DNA of 64,000 nucleotides, from positions 1,054,001 through 1,118,000 of the forward strand of contig NZ_OY780933.1 in assembly GCF_963676065.1 (NCBI RefSeq), in the 5' to 3' direction. The DNA is from Maridesulfovibrio sp. Its GTDB lineage: Bacteria; Desulfobacterota; Desulfovibrionia; Desulfovibrionales; Desulfovibrionaceae. Both the position numbers and the translations under genes were made by a program. Position 1 is the stretch's first letter. Each line of letters begins with the position of its first letter. The notes under the pieces are model-generated. The model had not been told where the DNA came from and searched no databases. It saw only the letters and a program-made list of their open reading frames with translations. Of the stretch, positions 42,034-51,241 are shown in pieces.

Positions 42034-43864
42034 GCTGAATAAAGTTTTTATCCCCTTGCTGGTTTTGTCATGTTTGGTCCTGTTTACAGGATGTAAGGTA
42101 AAAGAATTCGGGAAAACAGCTGAGCCGGTTCAGGCTCTCATCCCGATTAAAGTCTCTTCCGCACCGTATACGGAGCAAAAGAAAAGCGTAATCGTCTGCA
42201 CTGCCGATTTTATGCGTGCTGCCCGTTATTTTTCCTATTTGCACCGTGAATATGAAGGGGTCAAATCCGTTATCCTCAAAGTTCCGTCCTGTAACGGGAC
42301 AGCACAGTCGGCCGAGAACGTGTTTTCCGGGGTGCGCGAACAGATTACCCGCTTGAATAAAGACGGCAAGGTCATGTCTGTGCTTATTCTCGGAAACCGG
42401 GAAATTGTGCCCTCTGCCCAGTTCGGCGAAGTTAACGGAACCGCAGTTCATATTTCCGATTACAGCTACGGCGGTTCTGCCTCGGCACCGGAGAATGTTC
42501 TTCCCGTGGGCAGAATCCCCGCTCGTGACTGCGCTGAGGCGGAAGATGTGGCCGCAAAATATGAGCGTTGGTATGAGGATCGAGAGTTCCGTCCGGCATG
42601 GCCGGTTTCCTTTCTCGGAGGCGAAAGTTTTTCCGGTCAGGTTTTTTCCGATTCGGAATTACTTTTTTTTACTTTGCAGCAGGAAGGCATCGCAGGACCG
42701 GAGGCCATACGTTACCTCGGCGCGGCCGGAGGAGTTACCCCGCGGCGGTTGCGTCAGTCGCTGGCTGAAGATGATGTCTCCGTGCAATGGCTGGCTCTTG
42801 AGGCTACGGCGGAAGGATTTCAGGCCGGAAACGGGGTTGTGTCTGTTTCGGATATTTTGAGTCTTGAATACAAACCCGGGCTGCCCGTGGTGCTCAATCC
42901 TTCCTGTGATGTAATCACCGCCAACTCGACCGTTCCCTCCCCGGCGGAGGCGATTGTTCTTTCTCCCGGTGGCGGCTTGGCTGTACTTACCGGTTGCAAC
43001 AATTCCGGTAATATTAATGCCGAACTTGATGACGGACGAGTCCTTCGGGTCAATTCCAGCGGTACTCCCCGTTTGCTTTTGGAATTTCATAAGGCTTACT
43101 TCAGCGGTAAGCATCGTATAGGTAATGCTCTGATTGAGGCCCGTGCCCAGTTCGCCCAGAATCTGCTTAAGAGCGAGAGCCTTGCCCCGGTTTACGATAT
43201 GGTTTTTTACGGCGACCCGGTAATGACTCTGCCTCTGCCTGTACGTACTGAATCACCTTGCTACAGAGGCCTTAATGTAATTACCAAGTGTAAAAAACAG
43301 AAAGGTCTGGCTGTTTTCGCGGTAAATTCCACCATTTCATTTGCTATGGAAGAGGGTGGTGTTTATCCTTCCGTTGGACTGCAGGTTATTGATCGCAGCA
43401 CCGGGCAGACTGTTTCCGCCATGAAGGTGGAAGAGGATGATGTCTTTAACTTCATGGCTGATGGCGAGGGGCAATACTTGATCTACTCCAGACCTCTGGA
43501 CGGCCCTCTGGCATGGCAGTTTTTTGATGTTCGCAACAAAGAAAACATGGCCAAACCATCCCCTGTCGTTGCGCATAAACGAAATAAGCCTTCACCCAGA
43601 ATAAGCTCCGGGTTGAAACCTGTTAATTATACAGTGCAGGTCAGTTCCAACCGGAAACCCAATTCTGCGGCAAAAGTCCGTCAGCGCCTTGTCGGGCAGG
43701 GCTATGAAGCCTATGTGGTCGAGGTTCCCTCAAGCAACAATCGTAAATGGTATTGCGTTCGTTTTGGGCGCTTTGATTCATGGGCCGCTGCGGTTGAGGC
43801 TTCTGCCGAATATGAGCGCCGGGAACAGGCAGATGCTAAGATTATTCGCTGTAATGACGGTTAA
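42026..43864 (+). CDS. Lipoprotein with a degenerate C25-peptidase-like domain and C-terminal SPOR domain
   Basis: 612 residues from the ATG at 42026, which has GGGAG at 5 nt. LVLSCLVLFTGCKVKE is a lipoprotein signal (LFTGC). The middle (about 45-400) follows the gingipain-type C25 order: VSVLILGNREIVPSAQF, LPVGRIPARDCAEAEDVAAKYERW, then VLNPSCDVITAN and SPAEAIVLSPGGGLAVLTGCNN. The usual histidine-containing GHG turn is replaced by ALE (VQWLALEAT), so proteolysis is doubtful although a cysteine remains. The last 75 residues (YTVQVSSNRKPNSAAKVRQRLVGQGYEAYVVEV) are a SPOR domain that binds denuded peptidoglycan at septa. It overlaps the heptosyltransferase gene. Confidence 0.78.
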   Translation: MIRLNKVFIPLLVLSCLVLFTGCKVKEFGKTAEPVQALIPIKVSSAPYTEQKKSVIVCTADFMRAARYFSYLHREYEGVKSVILKVPSCNGTAQSAENVFSGVREQITRLNKDGKVMSVLILGNREIVPSAQFGEVNGTAVHISDYSYGGSASAPENVLPVGRIPARDCAEAEDVAAKYERWYEDREFRPAWPVSFLGGESFSGQVFSDSELLFFTLQQEGIAGPEAIRYLGAAGGVTPRRLRQSLAEDDVSVQWLALEATAEGFQAGNGVVSVSDILSLEYKPGLPVVLNPSCDVITANSTVPSPAEAIVLSPGGGLAVLTGCNNSGNINAELDDGRVLRVNSSGTPRLLLEFHKAYFSGKHRIGNALIEARAQFAQNLLKSESLAPVYDMVFYGDPVMTLPLPVRTESPCYRGLNVITKCKKQKGLAVFAVNSTISFAMEEGGVYPSVGLQVIDRSTGQTVSAMKVEEDDVFNFMADGEGQYLIYSRPLDGPLAWQFFDVRNKENMAKPSPVVAHKRNKPSPRISSGLKPVNYTVQVSSNRKPNSAAKVRQRLVGQGYEAYVVEVPSSNNRKWYCVRFGRFDSWAAAVEASAEYERREQADAKIIRCNDG

Positions 43865-43973
43865 TTAAATTTATAATACGTGCAGTCTTGAAGGTGTTAT
43901 CCTTGTTTGATAGAGAATAATTTCAAAATATTAAGTATTCTAAATTTTTCTTTACTAAACAGGTTGTTGATTA

Positions 43974-44453
43974 GTGAATCCCAAATTTAAAAAAATTGTA
44001 TTTTTGTTGATAGGGTTAACTCTTTTTGCCGGACTTGGTACTTACGCAATCTATTCGATAGAAGGGAGGCCTTCACGCCCCGTACTATCTTCAAAGTATA
44101 AATTTTTTAAAGGCCTTTCTGAGGAAAAGCTGCAACTTAGTAATGGTGAAATAATTACGCTGAACAGAAGTTTCTGGGAGAACAGGAACATCCTTAAAAA
44201 AGCAGTGTTGACTGTAGTAGAGCAGGAAGCTGGTCGGAAGCAGATAAATGTTACTCCGCAGATGGAATTAAAGTTTTCTTTACAGCTCCAGAGTAAAAAA
44301 GGAATTTCTTATTCACCGCAAAATATTCAGTGCCAGCGCGGTAGTCTTGTGCATGAGATCAGCAGGTACGTAGATGAAGGAGCCAGAATTCTATCTTCAT
44401 ATGAGGCGCAGCCTGAATTGAAAAACCGCGCTGTTAGAATTATTGATATGTAA
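43974..44453 (+). CDS. Hypothetical membrane-anchored protein
   Basis: 159 residues from a GTG with only a weak ribosome site. One N-terminal helix (IVFLLIGLTLFAGLGTYAIYSI) anchors it; the remaining 130 residues are soluble, probably periplasmic, and rich in lysine, glutamine and serine. No motif is recognised. The base composition is more AT-rich than its neighbours. A strong terminator shared with rimO follows. Confidence 0.6.
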   Translation: MNPKFKKIVFLLIGLTLFAGLGTYAIYSIEGRPSRPVLSSKYKFFKGLSEEKLQLSNGEIITLNRSFWENRNILKKAVLTVVEQEAGRKQINVTPQMELKFSLQLQSKKGISYSPQNIQCQRGSLVHEISRYVDEGARILSSYEAQPELKNRAVRIIDM

Positions 44454-44473
44454 AATTTTGATTCGCAGATAAG

Positions 44474-44509
44474 AAAATCCCCCTGAAGCATGAGCTTCAG
44501 GGGGATTTT
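44474..44509. terminator. Bidirectional intrinsic terminator between the hypothetical gene and rimO
   Basis: AAAATCCCCCTGAAGC (44474-44489) and its exact complement (44494-44509) enclose a 4-nt loop, with A- and T-runs outside. Confidence 0.93.
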
Positions 44510-44516
44510 TGTTTTT

Positions 44517-45824
44517 TTATTTAACCAGAGTAACCAGATCGTAATCAGTTACACTATCAATCTCGGCTTCAACTATTTGGCCGGGGATCAGTTCCACTCC
44601 GTCTTCCGGAGCGCTGACATAGGTTATACCGTCCACTTCAGGAGCCTGAAACCAGACTCGTCCGTTAAACAGCCCGGGCCACTCCTCGTTAGGTTCTTCC
44701 ACCAGTACCTGAATAGTTTTCCCAATTTTTTCTTCCAGTATTTCCCGGCTGATTTCAGACTGAATCTCCATGAGTCGCAGTCTGCGATCTTCGCGCAACT
44801 CTTCGGGCAGCTGTTCCATCTCGCCGGCCGGGGTTCCGTCTTCCGGCTGATAGGCGAAAACCCCGAGATTCTGGAATCGTGTTTCCTTTACAAAATCCAT
44901 CAACGTTTTGAAATGTTCCTCGGTTTCTCCGGGGTAGCCAACGATTATGCTGGTCCGCAGTACGGCATCTGGAATATGCTTACGGACTCTGTCGATAACC
45001 TTGCGGGGGTCACGGGCAAAGGGGCGGCCCATAGATGAAAGCACATCTGGATGGGCATGCTGCACAGGGATATCGAAATAAGGCAGCAGCGGTTTTCCTG
45101 CCTGAGCCAGAAAAGAAAGCATGGAGTCGGTCAGACCTGCGGGATAGAGGTACATTAACCGCAGCCATTCAAGCCCTTTAAGGGGCAGCAGTTTCTCGAT
45201 CAGAGCGCGCAGATTTGTTTCATTGTTGTCAAGATCCGAACCGTAGGCGGTGGTGTCCTGACCGACTACAACCAGCTCCGGCACTCCCTGAGCAAGAATA
45301 TGGCGGGCTTCGTCCACCAGACCGTTCAATTCCCGGCTCACGTGGGGCCCGCGGATTGATGGGATGGTGCAGAAGCGGCAGGAATGGGAGCACCCTTCGC
45401 TGATTTTCAGGTATGCGTAAGCCGGTCCGGTACTGATGATTCTTTTGCGGTCAGTGGAAATTTCACGTTTTAATGCTTTGGCTGAAAGCTCCGGCCACTG
45501 GTCCAGTTCATGGGTGGAAAGCCAGAGATCAACTTCCGGTATCTGTTCGCTCAGCTTGCCGTACCTGCTGACCAGACATCCGGCTACAGCCAGAACCGGG
45601 CGCGGGGTGAGGTCTTTGATGGCATCAGCGGCTTCAAGGATGGTGTCAACGGATTCTTCAGTTGCGGGGCCGATGAAGCCGCAGGTGTTAATAAGGACAA
45701 GGTCGGATTCTTCCGCTGTGGCAGCTGCGATCATTCCGTCGCCGAACGCTCCCAGCATGACTTCGGTATCGACCCTGTTTTTCGGACAGCCGAGGCTGAT
45801 GGTATAGATCCTGATTTTGGTCAT
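44517..45824 (-). CDS. rimO: Ribosomal protein S12 methylthiotransferase RimO
   Basis: 435 residues. IRIYTISLGCPKNRVDTEVMLG is the RimO-specific start of the methylthiotransferase domain, with its first cluster cysteine; NTCGFI and VAGCLVSRY give the other two. The radical SAM domain has CSHSCRFCTIP (CxxxCxxC). RIGxxxP-like FDIPVQHAHPDVLSSMGRPF and a C-terminal TRAM domain (IQVLVEEPNEEWPGLFNGRVWFQAPEVDG) follow. It methylthiolates Asp88 of ribosomal protein S12. It is a single gene. Confidence 0.97.
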   Translation of the reverse strand: MTKIRIYTISLGCPKNRVDTEVMLGAFGDGMIAAATAEESDLVLINTCGFIGPATEESVDTILEAADAIKDLTPRPVLAVAGCLVSRYGKLSEQIPEVDLWLSTHELDQWPELSAKALKREISTDRKRIISTGPAYAYLKISEGCSHSCRFCTIPSIRGPHVSRELNGLVDEARHILAQGVPELVVVGQDTTAYGSDLDNNETNLRALIEKLLPLKGLEWLRLMYLYPAGLTDSMLSFLAQAGKPLLPYFDIPVQHAHPDVLSSMGRPFARDPRKVIDRVRKHIPDAVLRTSIIVGYPGETEEHFKTLMDFVKETRFQNLGVFAYQPEDGTPAGEMEQLPEELREDRRLRLMEIQSEISREILEEKIGKTIQVLVEEPNEEWPGLFNGRVWFQAPEVDGITYVSAPEDGVELIPGQIVEAEIDSVTDYDLVTLVK

Positions 45825-46024
45825 ATTAATATTCTGTTTGTAATTAAATTTATCGATATTGGATTAAAGCTCAGTAGCCCTTGTGCGGCAATGGTTAACT
45901 CATTCCTGCTGAAGAGCAAAGCAGTAAATGTCCAGTTTCTTAATTACCTATTTTCCGGGAAATAGTTTATCATCAGTTCTACAGCTGGCAAAGTATTCAA
46001 AGTGAATGGTGCAACGGAGCTGAA

Positions 46025-47470
46025 ATGCTTGAAGATTTAATTGAGATGAAAAAAGATTATATTGGAATTGTGGGGCGTTCCTTTACGCTTTCCTCTCTTT
46101 CTCTGCTGCTGCATGAGAGCAGCCGTGCTGCCGCGAACATAACCATTGAAGCCGGAGTTCTTATCGACGAGTCCGGAAATCCTCAGCAGAATGGTCACAC
46201 TTTTCCCCTCTATGCGGACGTGCAGTCCATGCTTTCCGAACACCCTTCCATAAATATGGTCTTTGAGCTTTCCGGTGAAGCGGAAATGGTTCTTGCTTTG
46301 AGAAGGGCCATGCCGCCAGAAGTGACTCTGATTGAACTGCCCGCCGCCCGTTTTTTTCTCCGGCTGCATGCAACTGACCGGTTGTGGATAGCCTGCAAAG
46401 CCAATCTTATGCAGACTCAGGCATTGTTCAAGTCCGTGGTGGACCAGTTTCCCGAAGACATACTAATTGTCGGCGCTGACGGCTTGATCCTTGATTGTAA
46501 TAGGCATTTTGCCGGGCGTACCGGAAAAACACTTACGGATTTGTACGGTAAAAATCCTCTGGATTATTTTGACGCAATGCGTTCGCTCTGTCCGCTTAAA
46601 GGGGAACGAATAGATGTCCCGGCCATGTCACTTGAAAACAGCGAGTTAATGTTTTCCGAGACAGATGATCAGGGCAAGATTAACTTCTATCGCATCTATG
46701 CCTATCCCATCACCGAAGAAGACAAAAACGAGGTGGTGCAACTGGTGGTCATTTGCAGAGATATCACCGAACGAACCATGATTGAGCAGCGTTTGCAGCA
46801 ATCCGAACGCATGGCCACAGTCGGTGAACTTTCCGCCTACATCGCCCATGAAATCCGCAATCCGCTTATGGCGATGGGCGGCTTTGCCAAGGTCCTGATC
46901 AAAGATGAAAGCATTGATCCTTCCGGGCGCGAAAAGATTCAGATAATCCTTGAAGAAGCCCAGCGGCTGGACCGGTTGCTCAAAAGTATTCTCAGCTTTG
47001 TGCGTTCAAAGGATGTGCAGAAAAAGAATATCGATATCAACCGGGTGGCCGCAGACGCTATGCAGCTCCTTTCTCTGGGCTGCCAGTTGCAGGAAATCGA
47101 GGTGGAGATGGATCTTGACCCGAGCCAGCCGTTCGGTGTCGGCGGGGTGGAGCAAATTAGGCAGTGCCTGATAAACTTGGTAAAAAATTCAATGGAAGCC
47201 ATGCCCGATGGCGGTAAACTGAATATTTCCAGCGGAGTCAGCGATAAACATGTCTGGCTGGAAGTTCGTGATAATGGTCCGGGGATTCCGGGCCAGATAA
47301 GAACCCGCGCTTTCGACCCCTTTGTTTCCGGTAAGGTTAACGGTAACGGCTTAGGTCTTCCCATGGTCAAGAAGATAATTGAAGAGTTCGGCGGGCAGGT
47401 GGAGCTGGCCAGCAGGCCGGGTAAAGGCACAAGTGTCATCCTGTTGCTTAAGAAAGCTCCTGTTGCCTAA
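46025..47470 (+). CDS. Soluble PAS histidine kinase with a Rossmann-like N-terminal domain
   Basis: 481 residues, no membrane segment; GGAG at 5 nt supports the start. Residues 10-125 (YIGIVGRSFTLSSLSLLLHES, IEAGVLIDESGNPQ, INMVFELSGEAEMVLALRRAMP) look like a nucleotide-binding Rossmann fold. A PAS domain follows (about 140-245; QFPEDILIVGADGLILDCNRHFA), then HisKA with H in SAYIAHEIRNPLMAMGG and HATPase_c (LINLVKNSMEAMPDGG, DNGPGIPGQI, GNGLGLPMVKKI). It autophosphorylates and passes the phosphate to an unknown regulator; none is encoded next to it. Confidence 0.9.
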   Translation: MLEDLIEMKKDYIGIVGRSFTLSSLSLLLHESSRAAANITIEAGVLIDESGNPQQNGHTFPLYADVQSMLSEHPSINMVFELSGEAEMVLALRRAMPPEVTLIELPAARFFLRLHATDRLWIACKANLMQTQALFKSVVDQFPEDILIVGADGLILDCNRHFAGRTGKTLTDLYGKNPLDYFDAMRSLCPLKGERIDVPAMSLENSELMFSETDDQGKINFYRIYAYPITEEDKNEVVQLVVICRDITERTMIEQRLQQSERMATVGELSAYIAHEIRNPLMAMGGFAKVLIKDESIDPSGREKIQIILEEAQRLDRLLKSILSFVRSKDVQKKNIDINRVAADAMQLLSLGCQLQEIEVEMDLDPSQPFGVGGVEQIRQCLINLVKNSMEAMPDGGKLNISSGVSDKHVWLEVRDNGPGIPGQIRTRAFDPFVSGKVNGNGLGLPMVKKIIEEFGGQVELASRPGKGTSVILLLKKAPVA

Positions 47471-47600
47471 ACAGCTTCGACAGCGTATTAGTCTCAAAAC
47501 ATAATCTTGATGGCGAAGCGGATTATTCCCTTTGCAATTTTTTAGTTGGTTTTGTCAGCCTAAATCTCACAATTGCGATAAATTTTTACGGGAGATTGTT

Positions 47601-48209
47601 TTGAAAACAGTTGTTCTTGCCACCACCAATAAGGGCAAAATTGCTGAGTTTGATGAGCTTCTTAAAGATCTGGGTCTGGAAGTGAAAGGCTTGGATCAAT
47701 TTCCTGAAATCGGGGAAATTCCCGAACCGGGTGAGACTTTTCTTGAAAATGCTATTATCAAAGCCCAGACCGTTGCCAATCTTACCGGGCTGGTGGCTGT
47801 AGCCGATGATTCCGGCCTTGAAGTCGATGCTCTCGACGGACGTCCCGGTGTTTTTTCCGCCCGTTACAGCGGCGAAGACGCTACCCCCGAAAAGAATAAT
47901 GCCAAGTTGCTGGAAGAGCTGGACGGGGTGGCCGAAGAGAATCGCACTGCCCGTTTCGTCTGTGTCATGGTTGCCGCAACTCCCGACAATATCCGCATCC
48001 AGAGCCGTGGAGAGTGGGAAGGCCGCATAGCCTTCGAGCTGACCGGCAGGCAGGGTTTCGGTTACGATCCCCTTTTCTTCGATCCGGAGCTGGGCTGCGT
48101 TGCCGCTGAAATGACCCGTGAAACCAAGAATGCCCGCTCGCACCGAGGCAAGGCCCTGCGTGCGCTCATGGAACAATGGCCTGATTTTCAAGAGAAAATA
48201 GGTAAATAA
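47601..48209 (+). CDS. rdgB: XTP/dITP diphosphatase RdgB
   Basis: 202 residues from a TTG that has GGGAG at about 7 nt; a longer in-frame start at 47532 has no ribosome site and adds 23 unrelated residues. VVLATTNKGKIAEFDELL is the HAM1 substrate-binding start; PEPGETFLENAIIKAQTVA and VADDSGLEVDALDGRPGVFSARYSG carry the catalytic residues, and GFGYDPLFFDP follows. It hydrolyses ITP and XTP to keep abnormal purines out of DNA and RNA. The next gene, glmS, begins 54 nt later. Confidence 0.95.
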   Translation: MKTVVLATTNKGKIAEFDELLKDLGLEVKGLDQFPEIGEIPEPGETFLENAIIKAQTVANLTGLVAVADDSGLEVDALDGRPGVFSARYSGEDATPEKNNAKLLEELDGVAEENRTARFVCVMVAATPDNIRIQSRGEWEGRIAFELTGRQGFGYDPLFFDPELGCVAAEMTRETKNARSHRGKALRALMEQWPDFQEKIGK

Positions 48210-48263
48210 ATTTCGTTTTAAATAAAAGCGCATAGCGCATCCAAATAAATTGGAGTTACTTTT

Positions 48264-50087
48264 ATGTGTGGAATTATCGGATACGCCGGGCATCGTCCCG
48301 CTGTTCCTCTCATTGTAGAAGGCTTGAGAAGACTTGAATATCGCGGCTATGATTCCGCGGGTGTTGCTACTATCCAGAATAAGGAAATTGAACTCGTTCG
48401 TGCCGAAGGTAAGCTGGCCGCCCTTGATGAAAAGCTGGCTCATAAGAATGTGACCAATTCCACCTTTGGCGTGGGACATACCCGCTGGGCCACTCATGGT
48501 GTTCCTGTGGAACGTAATGCCCACCCGCATCTGGATTATGAAAAAAAAATCGCCATGATTCACAATGGAATCATCGAGAACTATCAGGAAATCAAGACAG
48601 AACTCATCGCCAAGGGATACGAATTCCGTTCTGATACCGATTCCGAAGTGCTCTGTAACCTTATTGCCGAAGGCCGCAAGCACAATAATTCCATGCTGGA
48701 ATCAATTTCATGGGCTTTGAAACAGGTGGAAGGCGCATACGCTATTGCAGCTGTCTGCGTTGACGAACCGGGAACCGTTTACGCGGCCCGTGTCGCCAGC
48801 CCGCTGGTAATGGGAGTGGGAGTTGGGGAGAATTTTGTCGCTTCCGATATTCCCGCCTTTCTGCCTTATACCCGTGATGTGGTTTTCATCGAGGACGGCG
48901 AGCTGGTCAAGATAACCTCCTCCTCATGGGAAGTTTTCAACTCCAAAACCCTCGAGCCGGTGGCAAAGGAAATCAGAACAATCAATTGGGATGTGCAGGC
49001 CGCGCAGAAGGACGGTCATAAGCATTTCATGATCAAAGAAATTTTTGAGCAGCCCAAGGTTATTTCCGATTGCCTTGCCGGTCGCGTCGATCAATCCCAG
49101 AATGAGATCGTTCTGCCCGATGTTGAGGACATGGAAGTCCCGGAAAGATTGCATATCATTGCTTGTGGAACATCCTATCATGCGGGTCTGTGGGGCAAAT
49201 ATCTCATTGAGCAGTGGGCTAAAATTCCGGTGGAAGTGGAAATCGCTTCCGAGTTCCGGTACCGTGATCCCCTCCTTTCCAAAGGCGGAGTGGCGCTGGC
49301 TATCAGTCAGTCCGGAGAGACTGCCGATACCCTGGCCGGAATCAAGCTGGCTAAAGAAAAGGGCTTGTCCATTCTCGGTCTGTGTAATGTAGTGGGCTCC
49401 AGCGTGTCCCGTGAATCAGATTATGTAATGTACACTCAGGCCGGCCCGGAAATCAGCGTTGCTTCCACCAAGGCTATGTGCAGCCAGCTTACCGCGCTTC
49501 TACTTCTGGCCCTTTACTGGGGCAGGAAAAAGGGAGTGATAGATGCCGCCACCTACAGCCGTGCGGTAATGGATATTCGCAATATCCCTTCAATTCTCGA
49601 GGCAGAGTTGCCTGCCATGCGCAGCAGGGCTCAGGAACTCAGTCGTGAATATTCTGAAGCCAGCAGTTTCTTCTTTCTCGGCCGCGGACTTTATTTCCCA
49701 CTGGCACTTGAAGGCGCGCTTAAGCTCAAGGAAATTTCTTACATCCATGCAGAAGGCTACGCTTCTGGAGAAATGAAGCACGGACCAATCGCTTTGATTG
49801 ATCCCAAGTTCCCAACATTCGCCATGGCGCTGAATGATGACCTGTTCCCCAAGGTGAAATCAAACCTTGTTGAAGTCCAAGCCCGTGGCGGTGAAATTAT
49901 TGCCCTGACCAACCCCGGAGTTGAGCTCGACGTGGAACAGCCTTGGGTGCTCCCGGAAGTGTGGGGACCGCTGAACACATTCATAGCCCTCCCGGCTCTG
50001 CAGCTCTTCGCCTACGAAACCGCCGATTACCTAGGTAAAGACGTAGACCAGCCTAGAAACTTGGCTAAAAGTGTGACTGTCGAGTAA
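48264..50087 (+). CDS. glmS: Glutamine-fructose-6-phosphate aminotransferase GlmS
   Basis: 607 residues, the family length. MCGIIGYAGHRPAVPLIVEGLRRLEYRGYDSAGVA is the class II glutaminase domain with C2 as nucleophile; HTRWATHG and HNGIIENY follow. Two SIS domains (IACGTSYHAGLWGKYLIE, AISQSGETADTL, and LGRGLYFPLALEGALKLKEISY, EGYASGEMKHGPIALI) form the isomerase. It makes glucosamine-6-P, the first step to UDP-GlcNAc, and so supplies the amino-sugar pathways in this window. The leader is too short for a glmS ribozyme. A terminator follows. Confidence 0.98.
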   Translation: MCGIIGYAGHRPAVPLIVEGLRRLEYRGYDSAGVATIQNKEIELVRAEGKLAALDEKLAHKNVTNSTFGVGHTRWATHGVPVERNAHPHLDYEKKIAMIHNGIIENYQEIKTELIAKGYEFRSDTDSEVLCNLIAEGRKHNNSMLESISWALKQVEGAYAIAAVCVDEPGTVYAARVASPLVMGVGVGENFVASDIPAFLPYTRDVVFIEDGELVKITSSSWEVFNSKTLEPVAKEIRTINWDVQAAQKDGHKHFMIKEIFEQPKVISDCLAGRVDQSQNEIVLPDVEDMEVPERLHIIACGTSYHAGLWGKYLIEQWAKIPVEVEIASEFRYRDPLLSKGGVALAISQSGETADTLAGIKLAKEKGLSILGLCNVVGSSVSRESDYVMYTQAGPEISVASTKAMCSQLTALLLLALYWGRKKGVIDAATYSRAVMDIRNIPSILEAELPAMRSRAQELSREYSEASSFFFLGRGLYFPLALEGALKLKEISYIHAEGYASGEMKHGPIALIDPKFPTFAMALNDDLFPKVKSNLVEVQARGGEIIALTNPGVELDVEQPWVLPEVWGPLNTFIALPALQLFAYETADYLGKDVDQPRNLAKSVTVE

Positions 50088-50159
50088 GTTAAGATTTTTA
50101 TTTGATGTTGTGGACTAAAAATAAAGTTTGATAAAACGAAAATCAGTTTGCTGAAAATG

Positions 50160-50207
50160 GCCTTCCTTTAGGATGATGAGAATCATTTCCAAAAGGAAGG
50201 CTTTTTT
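50160..50207 (+). terminator. Intrinsic terminator after glmS
   Basis: GCCTTCCTTT (50160-50169) and AAAGGAAGGC (50192-50201) form a 10-bp stem followed by six Ts. The loop contains a second small inverted repeat (GATGATGAGAATCATTTC). It also lies just beyond the end of potD on the other strand. Confidence 0.88.
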
Positions 50208-50212
50208 CGTAA

Positions 50213-51241
50213 TTAGTCGGTCTTCAATTTGATCCAGTAATCCTCATACAATTTCATGGATTCGCCAAGATAGTCTTCAAATTCACCACGCTCAACCACT
50301 TCAGCGGGCGGGTAGACGATGGGGTTTTTGCGCACTTCTTCAGGAATAAGGTTTACCGCTTTTGTGTTGGGTGTAGAATATCCCATTTCAGCTGATATTT
50401 TTGCGGAAACATCAGTACGGAGCAGGTAATTAAGGAAAGCATGCGCCTCATCGATGTTCTTTGCCCCTTTGGGAATGCACATAGAATCGATCCAGAGACT
50501 GTACCCTTCAGGCGGGTAAATATATTTAATGTCCGGGTTTTCCTGGTTGGCAATAAATGCTTCACCGTTAAAAACCACACCAACGGCTACTTCCTCTGCC
50601 AGCAGAGCCTGCTTGGGGGAGTCGGAATCGAAAACCCGTACACTTGGAATCAGTAATTTAAGTTTCTGGTATGCTTCCTCAATCCGGGCGGGATCCGTCT
50701 CGTTTACGGAGTAGCCCAGCAGTTTCAGGGCGATGGCAAATGCTTCTCGTGTATCGTTGGGCAGGAGCAATTTGCCGTTAAGTTCCGGTTTCCACAGATC
50801 TGTAACGGAGTTGACCATATCTTTGCCGACCATTCCGGTATTAACCGCTATGGCGGTCGAACCCCACATATACGGAATGGAGTATTTGTTGTCCGGGTCA
50901 AACGCCTGATTGGTGAATTTGGGCGCAAGGTTGGAAAAATTGCTCAATTTGCTCTTGTCCAGCGGCAACAGCAATCCCTGACGGCGCATCAGGCTCACAT
51001 AATCCGAAGAGGGAACAATCAGGTCGTACCCCTTTCCTGCCAGTTTAATCTTGGCGTACATGGCTTCATTGCTGTCATAATTGGACATATGAACTTTGAT
51101 GCCGGTTTCCTTGGTGAAGTTCTCCACCACTTCATCCGGAATGTATTCAGACCAGATATAAAGATATAATTCGTTGCTTCCCGCAAAAGCGGGTACGGAA
51201 TATAGTAAAATCAGGGCAAGCCCCAAAAGAGTCTTTTTCAT
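50213..51241 (-). CDS. potD: Spermidine/putrescine ABC transporter, periplasmic binding protein
   Basis: 342 residues. Signal peptide LLGLALILLYSVPAFAG. The mature start ELYLYIWSEYIPDEVVENFTKETGIKV is the PotD/PotF signature; YDLIVPSSDYVSLMRRQGLLLPLDKSKLSN and YMWGSTAIAVN follow, and VFNGEAFIA with WIDSMCIPKGAKN complete the binding cleft. It captures polyamines in the periplasm and delivers them to PotBC. It is the last gene of the potABCD operon, sharing one base with potC. Confidence 0.94.
   Translation of the reverse strand: MKKTLLGLALILLYSVPAFAGSNELYLYIWSEYIPDEVVENFTKETGIKVHMSNYDSNEAMYAKIKLAGKGYDLIVPSSDYVSLMRRQGLLLPLDKSKLSNFSNLAPKFTNQAFDPDNKYSIPYMWGSTAIAVNTGMVGKDMVNSVTDLWKPELNGKLLLPNDTREAFAIALKLLGYSVNETDPARIEEAYQKLKLLIPSVRVFDSDSPKQALLAEEVAVGVVFNGEAFIANQENPDIKYIYPPEGYSLWIDSMCIPKGAKNIDEAHAFLNYLLRTDVSAKISAEMGYSTPNTKAVNLIPEEVRKNPIVYPPAEVVERGEFEDYLGESMKLYEDYWIKLKTD

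Noticed and set aside
48210..48263. glmS ribozyme
   Set aside because: Only 54 nt lie before glmS and they show no ribozyme core; that ribozyme is typical of Gram-positive bacteria.
47586..48683. 365-codon open frame antisense to rdgB and glmS
   Set aside because: It lies fully opposite two certain genes, has no ribosome site and no family features; codon bias of the sense genes explains it.
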